From Methanocorpusculaceae archaeon UBA456 (GTDB lineage Archaea > Halobacteriota > Methanomicrobia > Methanomicrobiales > Methanocorpusculaceae), in the NCBI GenBank assembly GCA_002496395.1, contig DAJQ01000028.1:14460-44525 (forward strand): DNA of 30,066 nt, written 5' to 3'. The position numbers and the translations under genes were made by a program. Below, one piece after another: positions 7,639 to 14,785 of this stretch; within the stretch, counting starts at the first letter, position 1, and every line of letters starts with the position of its first letter. The notes below the pieces were generated by a model. It had not been told where the DNA came from. It did not search any database and saw only the letters and a program-made list of their open reading frames with translations.

Positions 7639-7655
7639 GAAGTTATCACAACTTC
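7639..7655. promoter_or_regulatory. Perfect inverted repeat upstream of the nitrogenase-like operon
   Basis: GAAGTT-ATCAC-AACTTC is a perfect 6-bp inverted repeat with a 5-bp spacer, located 29 bases before the ATG at 7685. A weak TATA-like element (CTTTAG, about 7655-7660) adjoins its right arm, so a protein bound here could block or recruit the basal factors. The arms do not match the GGAA-N10-TTCC operator known for NrpR in methanococci. This is a candidate operator; no regulator is identified. Confidence 0.45.
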
Positions 7656-7684
7656 TTTAGTTCACAAACTCCAATATCAGAGTG

Positions 7685-8500
7685 ATGAGACAGATTGCCC
7701 TCTATGGAAAGGGTGGTATTGGAAAATCAACAACCTCGGCAAACCTTTCGGCGGCATGGGCTGACAAAGGGCTGGATGTGCTTCAGATCGGCTGCGATCC
7801 AAAACATGACAGTACCAGGATGCTGATGAATGGCCGCGTTATCCCGACCGTTCTTGACCTGATCAGAGAGCATAAGACGGATCTGATCGTCTCCGATGTC
7901 ATATATTCGGGGTATTCCGGAGTTCGATGTGTCGAAGCAGGAGGCCCGGAACCCGGAATCGGCTGTGCCGGGCGTGGCATCATCGCAACCTTCCAGCTCC
8001 TTGAGAAGCTCGGTGCGCTGAGAGGGGATCTGATCGTCTATGATGTCCTGGGTGATGTTGTCTGCGGTGGGTTTGCGATGCCGATGCGGGAAGGATATGC
8101 AGAAGAGGTCTATCTCGTCACTTCGGGAGAGCTGATGAGCCTGTATGCGGCAAACAATATTGCAAAAGCGATCTCCCGTCTCAGTGCGAACAAACGAAGC
8201 AAAGTCAGGCTTGCCGGAGTGATCGGCAATGGGAAGAATATCGAAAGCGAAGAGGAGCTCGTATCTGAGTTTGCGGATGCAATCGAGTCCAGGATGATTG
8301 CGTTCATTCCCCGGTCAAAAACCGTAACACAGGCGGAACTGAATAAGAAGACCGTTATTGAGTATGCTCCGTTTTCATCCCAGGCTGAGGTCTATCGGGG
8401 CTGTGCAGAGGCCATTCTTCTGAATACGGAATTCTCAATTCCGACACCACTATCAATTGATGATCTTGAATCGCTCGCCTACCGATATCTCAAGGAGTGA
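7685..8500 (+). CDS. NifH-like ATP-dependent reductase (nitrogenase superfamily)
   Basis: A 271-residue homologue of the nitrogenase Fe protein, a homodimer that couples MgATP hydrolysis to low-potential electron transfer from a shared [4Fe-4S] cluster. P-loop GKGGIGKST is at 8-16 and CDPK at 37-40. The cluster ligands are Cys94 in GCAGRG and Cys127 in DVVCGGFAMP. Arg97, the position ADP-ribosylated in true NifH, is retained. YAANNI (154-159) is also typical. The proteins most like it are the nitrogenase-like reductases of methanogens, such as CfbC of F430 synthesis. It differs from the usual cfb setting because two distinct NifD/K-like genes follow and no cfbA, B or E is near. Its end overlaps the next gene by 41 bp. 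A GTG at 7682 is an alternative start. Confidence 0.9.
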   Translation: MRQIALYGKGGIGKSTTSANLSAAWADKGLDVLQIGCDPKHDSTRMLMNGRVIPTVLDLIREHKTDLIVSDVIYSGYSGVRCVEAGGPEPGIGCAGRGIIATFQLLEKLGALRGDLIVYDVLGDVVCGGFAMPMREGYAEEVYLVTSGELMSLYAANNIAKAISRLSANKRSKVRLAGVIGNGKNIESEEELVSEFADAIESRMIAFIPRSKTVTQAELNKKTVIEYAPFSSQAEVYRGCAEAILLNTEFSIPTPLSIDDLESLAYRYLKE

Positions 8501-9509
8501 GGGCTGCACCTTAACCGGCGTCCTCTCGGTCACCGGTTTTCTGGAAGATGCAGTGACTGTGATCCATGGACCCGCAGGGTGTACTCACCATAACGCATCA
8601 CTCCTGCATGCCTCACTTGCTGAGATCGATGAGGTGCAGATCCCCTGCCTGATCTCAAGCAATATCCTTGAAGAGGAGGTGATATTTGGTGGTGAACAAG
8701 CACTGCTGCATGCGCTGGAAGTTGCAGAGGCACGGAATCCCTCTCTCATCTGCGTTGTCTCTACCTGTATTGCCGATACGATCGGCGATGATTGCACCGC
8801 TCTCTGCCGCCAGAAGAGGGGAATGCCGGTTATTCATATTCCGGGCGCGGGTTTTCTCGGCGGCGGGTTTTCGGAGGGGATCAAAAACGCCCTTACATCC
8901 CTTCTCACCCTTGCAGCACCACAAGACGAGTCTCATGATGCCGGAATCCTGATTGTCGGGGAGAAGAATCTCGAATACGAGGCAGAAGATAACTTTCAGG
9001 AGATCAACCGCCTCCTCTCCCTCCTTGATCTGGCTCCCGGCATCAGGTTTGTCAGGAAGGTGCCTGTCTCCGACTGTCAATGCGTCGGCTCAGCACCGGT
9101 GGCAATCCTGCGGGAGCCATCCCTTCAGCCGGTCGGATCTATCTTACACACCCGCTTTGGAACACCGGTCATCCCCGGCTTTCCGGTTGGTACAGATGGT
9201 ACACTAGGTTTTCTTCAGCAACTTGGGGAGTATACCGGAGTCGATCCCGTCTCAGCACTCCGGGATGAAGAAGGGCTGATCAATGATCTCTATGGCAGCT
9301 TTGATGATCTCCGGTGCACATCCGTTCGTCTGAATACTGTGGGTGCAGATCCGGAAACCATTGCGGCTGCAGAATCTGCACTCCGAAACCTTCAGATGAA
9401 TGAGGCGCCAGGTGGTCATATCCTTCCTCTGCCATATGATCCCCCGGTTGGGATTGCCGGAACCAGACGAATGCTCAACTCATGGAGGAGGAGTCTTTCC
9501 CGTGCCTGA
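8460..9509 (+). CDS. NifD/E-like subunit of a nitrogenase-like oxidoreductase
   Basis: A 349-residue nitrogenase component 1-type protein. Three cysteines sit where the P-cluster-type ligands occur in NifD/K and BchN/B: Cys16 in EGCTLTG, Cys41 in GPAGCTHH and Cys103 in STCIADTIGDD. The family segments EEVIFGG (72-78) and IHIPGAGFLGGGFSEG (125-140) follow. It is far shorter than NifD, and no counterpart of the FeMo-cofactor Cys/His pair can be pointed to, so N2 reduction is unlikely. The most probable start is ATG 8460 inside the reductase gene (TTG 8466 is possible); there is no ribosome-binding site, which suggests translational coupling. It is probably one half of a heteromeric partner for the reductase; the substrate is unknown. 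Confidence 0.82.
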   Translation: MILNRSPTDISRSEGCTLTGVLSVTGFLEDAVTVIHGPAGCTHHNASLLHASLAEIDEVQIPCLISSNILEEEVIFGGEQALLHALEVAEARNPSLICVVSTCIADTIGDDCTALCRQKRGMPVIHIPGAGFLGGGFSEGIKNALTSLLTLAAPQDESHDAGILIVGEKNLEYEAEDNFQEINRLLSLLDLAPGIRFVRKVPVSDCQCVGSAPVAILREPSLQPVGSILHTRFGTPVIPGFPVGTDGTLGFLQQLGEYTGVDPVSALRDEEGLINDLYGSFDDLRCTSVRLNTVGADPETIAAAESALRNLQMNEAPGGHILPLPYDPPVGIAGTRRMLNSWRRSLSRA

Positions 9510-10635
9510 ATGTACAAACCCCATCTGGCCTTGTGCCCTTACCGGTGCCGTATCGTTCCTTGCAGGATTTAGCGATCTTGCGGTTGTGATTCATGGCTCA
9601 AGTGGCTGTTATTATTACCCAAAATCGCTGATTAAAGCACCTCTCCATGGCTCTTTCATCCTGCATGATGAGGTGATCTTTGGAACCGGCGCCCGCCTCC
9701 GGTCAGTTGTCTCGGAGATTGTTGGGGGTGGGGCCGCTCGTGTCGCGATCGTCAACTCCTGTGTTCCTGCGCTGATGGGTGAGGATCTTGCCTCGGAACT
9801 GGACGATCTTCCTGTTCTCATCGTTGATTCCCCGGGTTTTCGAGGGGATGCCGAAGCCGGGTTTACATTAGCAGCTGAGACGCTCCTGAAGGAGGCAGAG
9901 ATTACTGCGACTGGGGTGAATATTGATGGTATCTGCCTCCTCGATCCCTTCTGGCGTGGGAATATGCATGAATCAAAACGAATTCTTGCGATGGCCGGGA
10001 TTCCGGTTGGAGCAGTTCTCTCAAATGACCGGCTATCATCGCTCTCGAAAGCCGCGCCGGTGACATTGACGGCAAACCCGGATTATGAGGCTCCGCTTGG
10101 GCGTTCCGGCGGATCACTGCTTGGCCTCTCTTCCCTGAAACACACTCTGATAGATGTAGCTGATACCATCCCCGGTGCCGATTTGGCTCCGGTGCTGGAG
10201 GAGTGCGAACTGGCTGAAGAGATGGTCGTCGCCGCCTGTGAGAAGTACCTCAGGAGAAATGATCCGCCTGTTGCCGCAATCTGTGCACAGTCGGGGTATG
10301 CAGCATTCTTTGCCGATCTTCTTGTGCGGTATCTTGGGGCAGCGCAGCCTCTTATTCTTCCAAGGAATGCAACCGGGTCTCCGGCAGTCACCGACTACGA
10401 TCAGATCAGGTCAGCTCTCTGTCAGGATGCATATGATCTGGTGATTGGATCGTCTTATGAAGCACGTATCCTGCCGGATGCAGCATTTGCCGGTATTACT
10501 CCACCAAACCGCGGTCATGTCATGCTGGGGAGCCGTCCCCTTGCGGGGATTGAGGGTAGTCTTTATGCAGTGGAGTTGATCCTGAATGCAGTTATGGATC
10601 AGAGGAAGAAAAGCCGGCAGATTCCAGTGAAATAG
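9502..10635 (+). CDS. NifK/N-like subunit of a nitrogenase-like oxidoreductase
   Basis: A 377-residue second nitrogenase component 1-type protein, clearly different in sequence from its upstream neighbour. The cluster-type cysteines are Cys11 in PCALTGA, Cys36 in GSSGCYYY and Cys87 in NSCVPALMGED. DEVIFGTG (56-63) is the matching family motif. GTG 9502 is chosen as start because GGAGGAGGAG (9484-9493) lies at ideal spacing and the protein then begins just before the first conserved Cys. An in-frame ATG farther up, near 9400, would create a 110-bp overlap and a non-conserved leader. The stop of the previous gene overlaps by 8 bases. With its neighbours it would form an H2 plus (DK)2-like system; function unknown. 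Confidence 0.82.
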   Translation: MPECTNPIWPCALTGAVSFLAGFSDLAVVIHGSSGCYYYPKSLIKAPLHGSFILHDEVIFGTGARLRSVVSEIVGGGAARVAIVNSCVPALMGEDLASELDDLPVLIVDSPGFRGDAEAGFTLAAETLLKEAEITATGVNIDGICLLDPFWRGNMHESKRILAMAGIPVGAVLSNDRLSSLSKAAPVTLTANPDYEAPLGRSGGSLLGLSSLKHTLIDVADTIPGADLAPVLEECELAEEMVVAACEKYLRRNDPPVAAICAQSGYAAFFADLLVRYLGAAQPLILPRNATGSPAVTDYDQIRSALCQDAYDLVIGSSYEARILPDAAFAGITPPNRGHVMLGSRPLAGIEGSLYAVELILNAVMDQRKKSRQIPVK

Positions 10636-10638
10636 AAT

Positions 10639-10666
10639 AAAAAAGGTTTGTGTGGGGCAAAGCCCC
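10639..10666. terminator. Hairpin terminator between convergent operons
   Basis: GGGGC-AAA-GCCCC (10654-10666) is a 5-bp GC stem with a 3-base loop in the 44-bp gap between the nitrogenase-like operon and opuAC. Read on the minus strand it is followed by a T6 run (complement of 10639-10644), so it most clearly terminates opuAC. It may also serve the plus-strand operon. Confidence 0.55.
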
Positions 10667-10679
10667 TTATGATCAGGTT

Positions 10680-11549
10680 TTACCCGTTGATCCAGTAATT
10701 GACCTTGTCGGGGTTAGCCGTGATCCAGGCACGGGCTGCCTCTCTATCAGGGACACCCTCTTCGATGCTGGTCATGACCTCTGCAATGTCAACAGCGCTC
10801 CACTGGAAGCGCTCAAGGATCGCGTATGCCTCGGGATCATCTGTTTTCAGGCCGCTGCGTGCCACAGTTACGATGTCCTCTGCCTCGCCATACACACCTT
10901 TTGGATCGTCAAGGAACTTCAGGTCGAACCTGCCAAACTTCCAGTGCGGTGCCCATCCGGTGACGACAATCCATTCCTCATTATTATATGCTGAACGGAG
11001 TTCGGCTGCCATTCCGGCACTGCTGGATGCAACAAGCTCATAATCAAGGCCGTATTCGATGATTGCATCTTCGGTTGCCTGCATAATGCCTGCACCGGGC
11101 TCGATACCGATGATCTTTCCATCAAACTGGTCTGCGACATTGTTCATCTCCTCGATAGAGTCGATGGTCACATACTGCGGAACAACAAGGCCGATACGGG
11201 CATCTCCGGGGATATTATCCTGAACATAATCGAGCCGGTCACCATATTCTTCCCAGTACATGCTGTGGGTATGGGGGAGCCATGCGGTTGTTGTGAAGTC
11301 GATATCACCGCGGGCAAGTCCTGCATAGAGCGGACCTGCATCCACTGCGACAAGAGTGACTTTGTAGCCTGCTTCTTCAAAGACTTCCTGCATCACATGG
11401 GTACTGGCGATGGCACAGTCCCAGGTAACGTAGCCGATTGAGATCTCCTTCTGCGGTTCAGTTGTTTCACCAACACATCCTGCTGCAAGGAGTGCTGTGC
11501 AGAGCATTAACCCTGCAAAAAGTGAGATAAACAGTTTCTTAGTAATCAT
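10680..11549 (-). CDS. opuAC: Glycine betaine ABC transporter, substrate-binding lipoprotein
   Basis: A 289-residue OpuAC/ProX-type binding protein for glycine betaine or a related quaternary ammonium solute, tethered outside the membrane. The N-terminal signal peptide ends in a lipobox, LLAAGC, with the lipidated Cys at 25. Tryptophans at 43 (YVTWDCA), 90 (TTAWLPHTH) and 199 (VTGWAPHW) are placed as in the aromatic cage that holds the trimethylammonium head. It is the last of three transporter genes. It is separated from the permease by 133 bp with its own TATA-like element, which would allow the binding protein to be made in excess. GGTGA lies 4 bases before the ATG. Confidence 0.93.
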   Translation of the reverse strand: MITKKLFISLFAGLMLCTALLAAGCVGETTEPQKEISIGYVTWDCAIASTHVMQEVFEEAGYKVTLVAVDAGPLYAGLARGDIDFTTTAWLPHTHSMYWEEYGDRLDYVQDNIPGDARIGLVVPQYVTIDSIEEMNNVADQFDGKIIGIEPGAGIMQATEDAIIEYGLDYELVASSSAGMAAELRSAYNNEEWIVVTGWAPHWKFGRFDLKFLDDPKGVYGEAEDIVTVARSGLKTDDPEAYAILERFQWSAVDIAEVMTSIEEGVPDREAARAWITANPDKVNYWING

Positions 11550-11682
11550 TCATTCACCATCCATTTTAATTGTTTGAAATCCAACTAAATTTTTTAGAGA
11601 GACAAGTTGAACTTTTGTGGTTAATCCATAAAAAGAGTTGTTGGTTATACTTATATACTATGATGGATCGGAGTCCATATCT
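11550..11682 (-). promoter_or_regulatory. Intergenic region with probable opuAC promoter
   Basis: On the minus strand a TATA-like TATATAAG (11650-11657) lies about 100 nt before the opuAC start, and GGTGA (11554-11558) serves as ribosome-binding site. A T5 run (complement of AAAAA near 11629-11634) lies close to the predicted transcription start and could end read-through from the permease gene. No RNA gene or ORF is seen here. Confidence 0.4.
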
Positions 11683-12555
11683 TCATTCTTGTGCCTTCTC
11701 AGTCTTGATCAGCCCCTGGGTGATCCGATCAAGGATGATGGCGATGATCACAATCGCAAGCCCTGCCTCAAAGCCCATTGCTATATTCACCCGCTGGATA
11801 CCGACAAGCACCTGGTACCCAAGTCCACCTGCCCCGATCATCGATGCGATAACGACCATCGAGAGGGCGAGCATGATACACTGGTTGACGCCGGCCATGA
11901 TCGTCGGCATCGCAACCGGCAGCTGCACCTTGATCAGCTTCTGCCGGGGCGTTGCGCCGAAGGCATCTGATACTTCAATAAGCTCAACTGGGATCTGTCT
12001 GATACCTAGGTTGGTCAGGCGGATTGCAGGTGGCATTGCAAAGACGACGGTTGCTATCATGCCCGGCACATTGCCAAGGCTGAAGAAGATGACCGCAGGA
12101 ATCAGGTACACAAATGATGGCATCGTCTGCATGAAGTCAAGGAGCACCCGTATCACGGCATTGATAGAGTCATTGTTTGCCGCAAGGATGCCAAGCGGTA
12201 TCCCGATCAACAGGGCGATGATCGTTGACGCTATGACAAGTGCAAGCGTCATCATCGCATGGCTCCAGAGCTGGAGGTTCCAGATAAGGAGCAGTCCTGC
12301 AATGCTCAGGAGCGAGAGGCGGAGATCCCTCCTTGTGACCAGATAGATGAGTATGCCAAAGAGTGGTATCATTACAAGGGGCGGGAGAAAACTCAGGATA
12401 TCCTGGAAGCCGTTTAAGAGGAATCGCAGAAGAGCGGTGATCCCATCCAGCAGCCAGCCGAGGTTCGTTTCGATCCAGTCGACTATATCGGATACAAACT
12501 GTCCGATTGGGATTTTTGGAAGATCGATGGTATAACTAAGCGACAATTGGTTCAC
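11683..12555 (-). CDS. opuAB: Glycine betaine ABC transporter, permease
   Basis: A 290-residue inner-membrane permease of the OpuAB/ProW family. An N-terminal amphipathic/hydrophilic segment precedes about seven transmembrane helices. The ABC permease EAA loop that docks on the ATPase is visible as IEVSDAFGATPRQKLIKVQLP, followed by the conserved AMPTIMAGVNQCIMLALSMVVIASMIGAGGLG, typical of betaine/carnitine/choline permeases. The gene's start overlaps the end of the ATPase gene by 20 bp, so the two are one transcript. It carries the solute captured by the downstream lipoprotein. Confidence 0.94.
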   Translation of the reverse strand: MNQLSLSYTIDLPKIPIGQFVSDIVDWIETNLGWLLDGITALLRFLLNGFQDILSFLPPLVMIPLFGILIYLVTRRDLRLSLLSIAGLLLIWNLQLWSHAMMTLALVIASTIIALLIGIPLGILAANNDSINAVIRVLLDFMQTMPSFVYLIPAVIFFSLGNVPGMIATVVFAMPPAIRLTNLGIRQIPVELIEVSDAFGATPRQKLIKVQLPVAMPTIMAGVNQCIMLALSMVVIASMIGAGGLGYQVLVGIQRVNIAMGFEAGLAIVIIAIILDRITQGLIKTEKAQE

Positions 12556-13756
12556 TCTCCTTACGTGCTAATGCTGAGAGAACCGATCCTCTCACGATGA
12601 TCCCTTTCAGTTTGCCGTCCTGATCGATAACCGGGAGCGGATATTTACTATCGGCAATGATCGGGATAATATCGCCAAGCGGGGTTGAGAGATCGATTTT
12701 GGTCAGATCATTGATAATGATCTTCTCGAGAGTTGTATGATCGTTTTTGACAGCCTCGACAACATCGTCGATTTGGACAATTCCTTTCAGCAGGCGGTGC
12801 TGGGTCACCACAAAGAGGCTTGAGATACCATACTCCTTCATCAGGCGTGCAGCAAGACGCGGCCCACTCTTACATGAAATGACCGGATCGGCCTTCTTCA
12901 TGACATCCTGTGCGGTCAGTACCCTGGTCATATCAACATCGGCAACGAACCGCTCGACGTACTCGTTACTTGGATTCATCAGGATCTCCTCAGATGTTCC
13001 GACCTGGATGATCTCTCCATCTTTCATCAGTGCAATCCGGGATCCAAGCTTCAGTGCTTCGTCGAGATCATGGGTGACAAAGATGATCGTCTTATTCAGT
13101 CTCTCCTGAAGTTCGATCAGCTCATCCTGCATATCTCTCCGGATCAATGGATCAAGTGCACTGAATGCCTCGTCCATCAGCAGGATCTCGGCATCGCTTG
13201 CAAGTGCGCGGGCAAGCCCCACCCGTTGCTTCATTCCTCCCGAGAGTTGATCGGGCATGCTCTGCTCATATCCGGCAAGTCCGACCAGGTTCAACGCCTC
13301 TGTCGCTTTTCTATGTCGCTCTTCGAGATCGATCCCCTGGATCTCAAGGCCAAATGCAACATTATCGAGAACGGTTCTATGAGGGAGAAGGGCAAAATTC
13401 TGGAAGATCATTCCGGCCTTTTTCCTCCGGAAATCCCTGATTTCATCATCACTCATCGTTACAATATCATTTCCATTTATTTCGATACTCCCCGCAGTCG
13501 GGTCGATGAGCCGGTTCAAACACCGGAGAAGAGTGGATTTTCCGCATCCTGAAAGTCCCATCAGAACAAATATTTCACCCCTGAATACCTGAAAAGAGAT
13601 GTTATTCAGTCCGACGGTCTGCCCTGTCTTTTCAAGAATTTCGTTCTTTGTCTTCCCTTCTTTGAGCATATTGAGTGCCCGCTCCGGTTTGCTTCCAAAT
13701 ATTTTTGAGAGGTTTTGTACTTTAATTAAGATTTCTGGTTCGTACTCATCTTCCAT
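12536..13756 (-). CDS. opuAA: Glycine betaine ABC transporter, ATPase with tandem CBS domains
   Basis: A 406-residue ATP-binding subunit of an OpuA/ProV transporter. Walker A GLSGCGKST is at 67-75, the Q-loop at Gln119, signature LSGGM at 171-175, Walker B ILLMDE at 191-196 and switch His in THDLDE. A tandem CBS module occupies about residues 280-395. In the Lactococcus OpuA transporter this module senses ionic strength and switches transport on under hyperosmotic stress, which suggests the same control here. It is the first gene of the operon, with GGAGGTG (13761-13767) just before the ATG. The upstream region contains a 21-bp palindrome. Confidence 0.95.
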   Translation of the reverse strand: MEDEYEPEILIKVQNLSKIFGSKPERALNMLKEGKTKNEILEKTGQTVGLNNISFQVFRGEIFVLMGLSGCGKSTLLRCLNRLIDPTAGSIEINGNDIVTMSDDEIRDFRRKKAGMIFQNFALLPHRTVLDNVAFGLEIQGIDLEERHRKATEALNLVGLAGYEQSMPDQLSGGMKQRVGLARALASDAEILLMDEAFSALDPLIRRDMQDELIELQERLNKTIIFVTHDLDEALKLGSRIALMKDGEIIQVGTSEEILMNPSNEYVERFVADVDMTRVLTAQDVMKKADPVISCKSGPRLAARLMKEYGISSLFVVTQHRLLKGIVQIDDVVEAVKNDHTTLEKIIINDLTKIDLSTPLGDIIPIIADSKYPLPVIDQDGKLKGIIVRGSVLSALARKESEPIVA

Positions 13757-14044
13757 CAGACACCTCCAGTGACTGGAAAAAATTTCTACATCTCTCTCAT
13801 TATTTACACACCATGAATCAATGGATAATATATCTTATCCTTGATATCTTGCAGAATGATTCAATCATTCTGTTCTAGTAACCTTGCCAAAAGCCCTATT
13901 AACTGTTTGGGGTTTTCATATACACAATAATTATTGATTCATAATAAAATTTAATTAAATTGCCCCCTGTCCTGAGAAGAAACCTCAATCAGATGATCAG
14001 ATTGACAAACGCTTTACCCTTTTAAGAACAATATATAATCCATA
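13757..14044. promoter_or_regulatory. AT-rich divergent regulatory region (opu operon / 14045 gene)
   Basis: This 288-bp AT-rich gap contains no ORF or RNA gene that I recognise. On the minus strand TATATTAT (about 13825-13833), within GGATAA-N6-TTATCC (13823-13840), is a TATA candidate for the opu operon, about 70 nt before its ATG. On the plus side CTTTACCC/TTTTAAG (14012-14026) lies 20-30 nt before the 14045 start, which has no ribosome-binding site. Three copies of TGAWTCA occur, at 13814, 13857 and 13935. Confidence 0.5.
13852..13872. promoter_or_regulatory. 21-bp perfect palindrome, candidate opu operator
   Basis: The arm CAGAATGATT (13852-13861) is followed by a single C and then its exact reverse complement (13863-13872). 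It lies about 20 bp upstream of the likely opu TATA element and about 170 bp before the 14045 gene. Its length and perfection make it unlikely to be random. It is a good candidate for the site of an osmotic-stress regulator, although no regulator gene is adjacent. Confidence 0.55.
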
Positions 14045-14743
14045 ATGGCACCACAGAGAAAGACATCACGGGAGAAGAAACAGGCTGATCCCATCAACTG
14101 GACGAAAGTGGGGGCAATTTCAATCGCCGTCCTCTTCGCCGTCATGATGGCAGCATCGCTCCTTGGAACGGCATGGATTGGCGGGATGAGGACTGTTCAG
14201 CCCGGAGATCTGGTTGTAATTGATTATACTGTCTATAATGAGAATGATATCCCGGTTCTCACAACTCAGGAGATGATCGCGTCAAAGGCGGATCATTTTG
14301 TCTACCTGTCTGGTCCGATTGAGGTTTCAGCAGGATATAGCTTATCTGATGATATTATCGCGATTCCTGACCGCTATAATAGTGTTGCTCCATTTGCGCT
14401 CTTCAGAACTGAGTTCCAGGAGATCACCTCGGCTCCTATCGGATACAAGGAACGTGATCGGATCACCGTCCCCTTTTCCTTCGAAAGCAGAGACGCACCT
14501 CTGGAGAGAGAGCTGACTGCCGAACAAATTACTGAAATGGGATATGAATTTGATGAACTTTTAGTTGGTGAAATGATTGTCCTTGGGTTTGCTGACTCGC
14601 CGCAGATCACATTAGATGATGTGGAACCTGACATCAAGTTGCGATTTGCATTCATCAAAGAGAAGACCGATGAGACGGTGCTCGTCAGGTATGGATACTC
14701 CTATGCTGTCGTCACCATCAACTCGGTAACAGCAATCTCCTAG
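14045..14743 (+). CDS. Membrane-anchored protein, possibly FKBP-like
   Basis: A 232-residue protein with a short basic cytoplasmic N-terminus (APQRKTSREKKQ), one transmembrane helix (about residues 22-47) and a large beta-rich domain outside the membrane. The segment VQPGDLVVIDYTVYNENDIPV is like the first strands of SlyD/FKBP peptidyl-prolyl isomerases. The remainder, including LTAEQITEMGYEF and ITLDDVEPDIKLRFAF, does not preserve a clear FKBP active site. It may be a divergent extracytoplasmic chaperone, or an unrelated fold. It is monocistronic, followed by a T7 run, and apparently leaderless. The family assignment is tentative. Confidence 0.6.
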   Translation: MAPQRKTSREKKQADPINWTKVGAISIAVLFAVMMAASLLGTAWIGGMRTVQPGDLVVIDYTVYNENDIPVLTTQEMIASKADHFVYLSGPIEVSAGYSLSDDIIAIPDRYNSVAPFALFRTEFQEITSAPIGYKERDRITVPFSFESRDAPLERELTAEQITEMGYEFDELLVGEMIVLGFADSPQITLDDVEPDIKLRFAFIKEKTDETVLVRYGYSYAVVTINSVTAIS

Positions 14744-14753
14744 ATCCAATACC

Positions 14754-14763
14754 TTTTTTTATC
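14754..14763 (+). terminator. T7 run: terminator and/or TATA element
   Basis: Seven T (14754-14760) followed by ATC lie 11 bases after the stop of the 14045 gene, as expected for an archaeal terminator. The same stretch is centred about 26 nt before the ATG at 14786, where a TATA box for a leaderless transcript would be. The sequence alone cannot separate the two roles. Confidence 0.4.
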
Positions 14764-14785
14764 TCAAATTCCCAGAATCTCCATC

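Noticed and set aside
9400..9501. ATG about 100 bp upstream of the K-like subunit start
   Set aside because: The added residues lack family character, and GTG 9502 has a strong ribosome-binding site.
7685..10635. Reading the NifH/D/K-like genes as a true N2-fixing nitrogenase
   Set aside because: The D- and K-like proteins are roughly 100-150 residues too short, no FeMo-cofactor ligands are evident, and nifB, nifE and nifN are absent nearby.
11570..12346. 258-codon open frame on the plus strand opposite the permease gene
   Set aside because: It has low-complexity, Ser/Met/Ile-rich content with no motifs, while the other strand encodes a full OpuAB permease.
13070..13552. 160-codon open frame on the plus strand opposite the ATPase gene
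   Set aside because: It is a mirror of the ABC ATPase coding sequence, with no recognisable domain and no ribosome-binding site.
13757..14044. Possible small RNA gene in the 288-bp gap
   Set aside because: Apart from palindromes and AT-rich promoter-like elements, no tRNA-like fold, promoter-terminator pair or conserved RNA motif can be supported.
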